From the NCBI GenBank assembly GCA_016188575.1, contig JACPHN010000006.1, positions 40,128 through 104,127 on the forward strand: DNA of 64,000 bases. Direction: 5' to 3'. Shown piece by piece: positions 63,860-64,000 of this stretch (positions within the stretch are counted from its first letter, which is position 1; the number at the start of each line of letters is the position of its first letter). The notes under the pieces are model-generated. The model made no database searches. It was not told where the DNA came from and worked only from the letters and a program-made list of their open reading frames with translations. The translations under genes and the position numbers were made by a program. This DNA comes from Candidatus Schekmanbacteria bacterium (GTDB taxonomy: Bacteria; CSSED10-310; JACPHN01).

Positions 63860-64000
63860 GGTATGCGGCCGACTGGCAGGGGCGCGCGGGAATGCGGCCG
63901 CCGGAGGGGAGCCGGCATTTTGCCCATTTGCGCTTCACCGCGGGCCGGTGTGGTCCGCAAAAGTTACGACGCACCCCTCGATTGCCAGGCCACTGCGTAG
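63860..64000. other. Window end, no gene seen
   Basis: No credible start, RNA or repeat in the last 141 bases. Confidence 0.4.

Overview
High-GC (roughly 65%) chromosomal DNA from a Gram-negative bacterium. Outer-membrane lipoprotein signals, beta-barrel and multihaem c-type cytochrome genes, Pkn-type Ser/Thr kinases with PEGA or TPR parts, FG-GAP proteins and sigma-54 promoters together suggest a deltaproteobacterial-type lineage (Desulfobacterota, Binatota or Myxococcota). No rRNA, tRNA or CRISPR array was seen, so the taxon cannot be fixed.

Layout. 0-11 kb: mpl with a lipoprotein, a small inverted-repeat element, a secreted subtilase, an EAL-like/HDOD regulator, a GH114-like/propeller protein, an NADP oxidoreductase, a GST and a lytic transglycosylase. 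11-14 kb: a scrapyard with a Fis-type helix-turn-helix remnant, paired hairpins, a 29-residue ORF behind a perfect Shine-Dalgarno sequence, a headless Rpn/PDDEXK transposase-nuclease, an IS4-type transposase fragment and an intact VapBC-type pair. 14-28 kb: a secreted glycine-rich protein, a PEGA Ser/Thr kinase, maeB with a LarA-like gene, a PhnD-like binding protein, and a TetR-FAD-FAD-CoxG operon. 28-50 kb: the main feature, described below. 50-64 kb: frameshifted secreted carbohydrate-type proteins, a kinase-ATPase-TPR signalling protein, a phytase-like lipoprotein, an S51-type peptidase, an SDR, and remnants of an AAA_25 ATPase and a transposase.

Main system. I read 40 CXXCH haem sites between 38.1 and 49.5 kb. 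An 11-gene operon (36891-47871) encodes two NHL propeller lipoproteins, an OmcE-like tetrahaem cytochrome, an OmcE-like module fused to a longer multihaem tail, a putative outer-membrane beta-barrel, six c7-type trihaem domains in two subtypes, and a coiled-coil periplasmic protein. A convergent three-gene operon (50142-48022) places a heptahaem cytochrome between two membrane proteins with HAMP-like parts. Next door are a PpiC-type isomerase and a CcmI-like membrane protein. I infer an electron conduit from periplasm to outside, possibly with cytochrome filaments.

Control. Four -24/-12 (GG-N10-GC) promoters sit 25-75 bp before four units: the cytochrome operon, the heptahaem operon, the glycine-rich secreted protein, and an operon for an FG-GAP surface protein, a sensor kinase and an NtrC-type sigma-54 activator. 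The kinase has Glu where the phospho-accepting His belongs, and the activator has Glu where the phospho-accepting Asp belongs and lacks the acidic pair. The pair therefore looks like a matched, phosphorylation-independent two-component system running a sigma-54 electron-transfer regulon.
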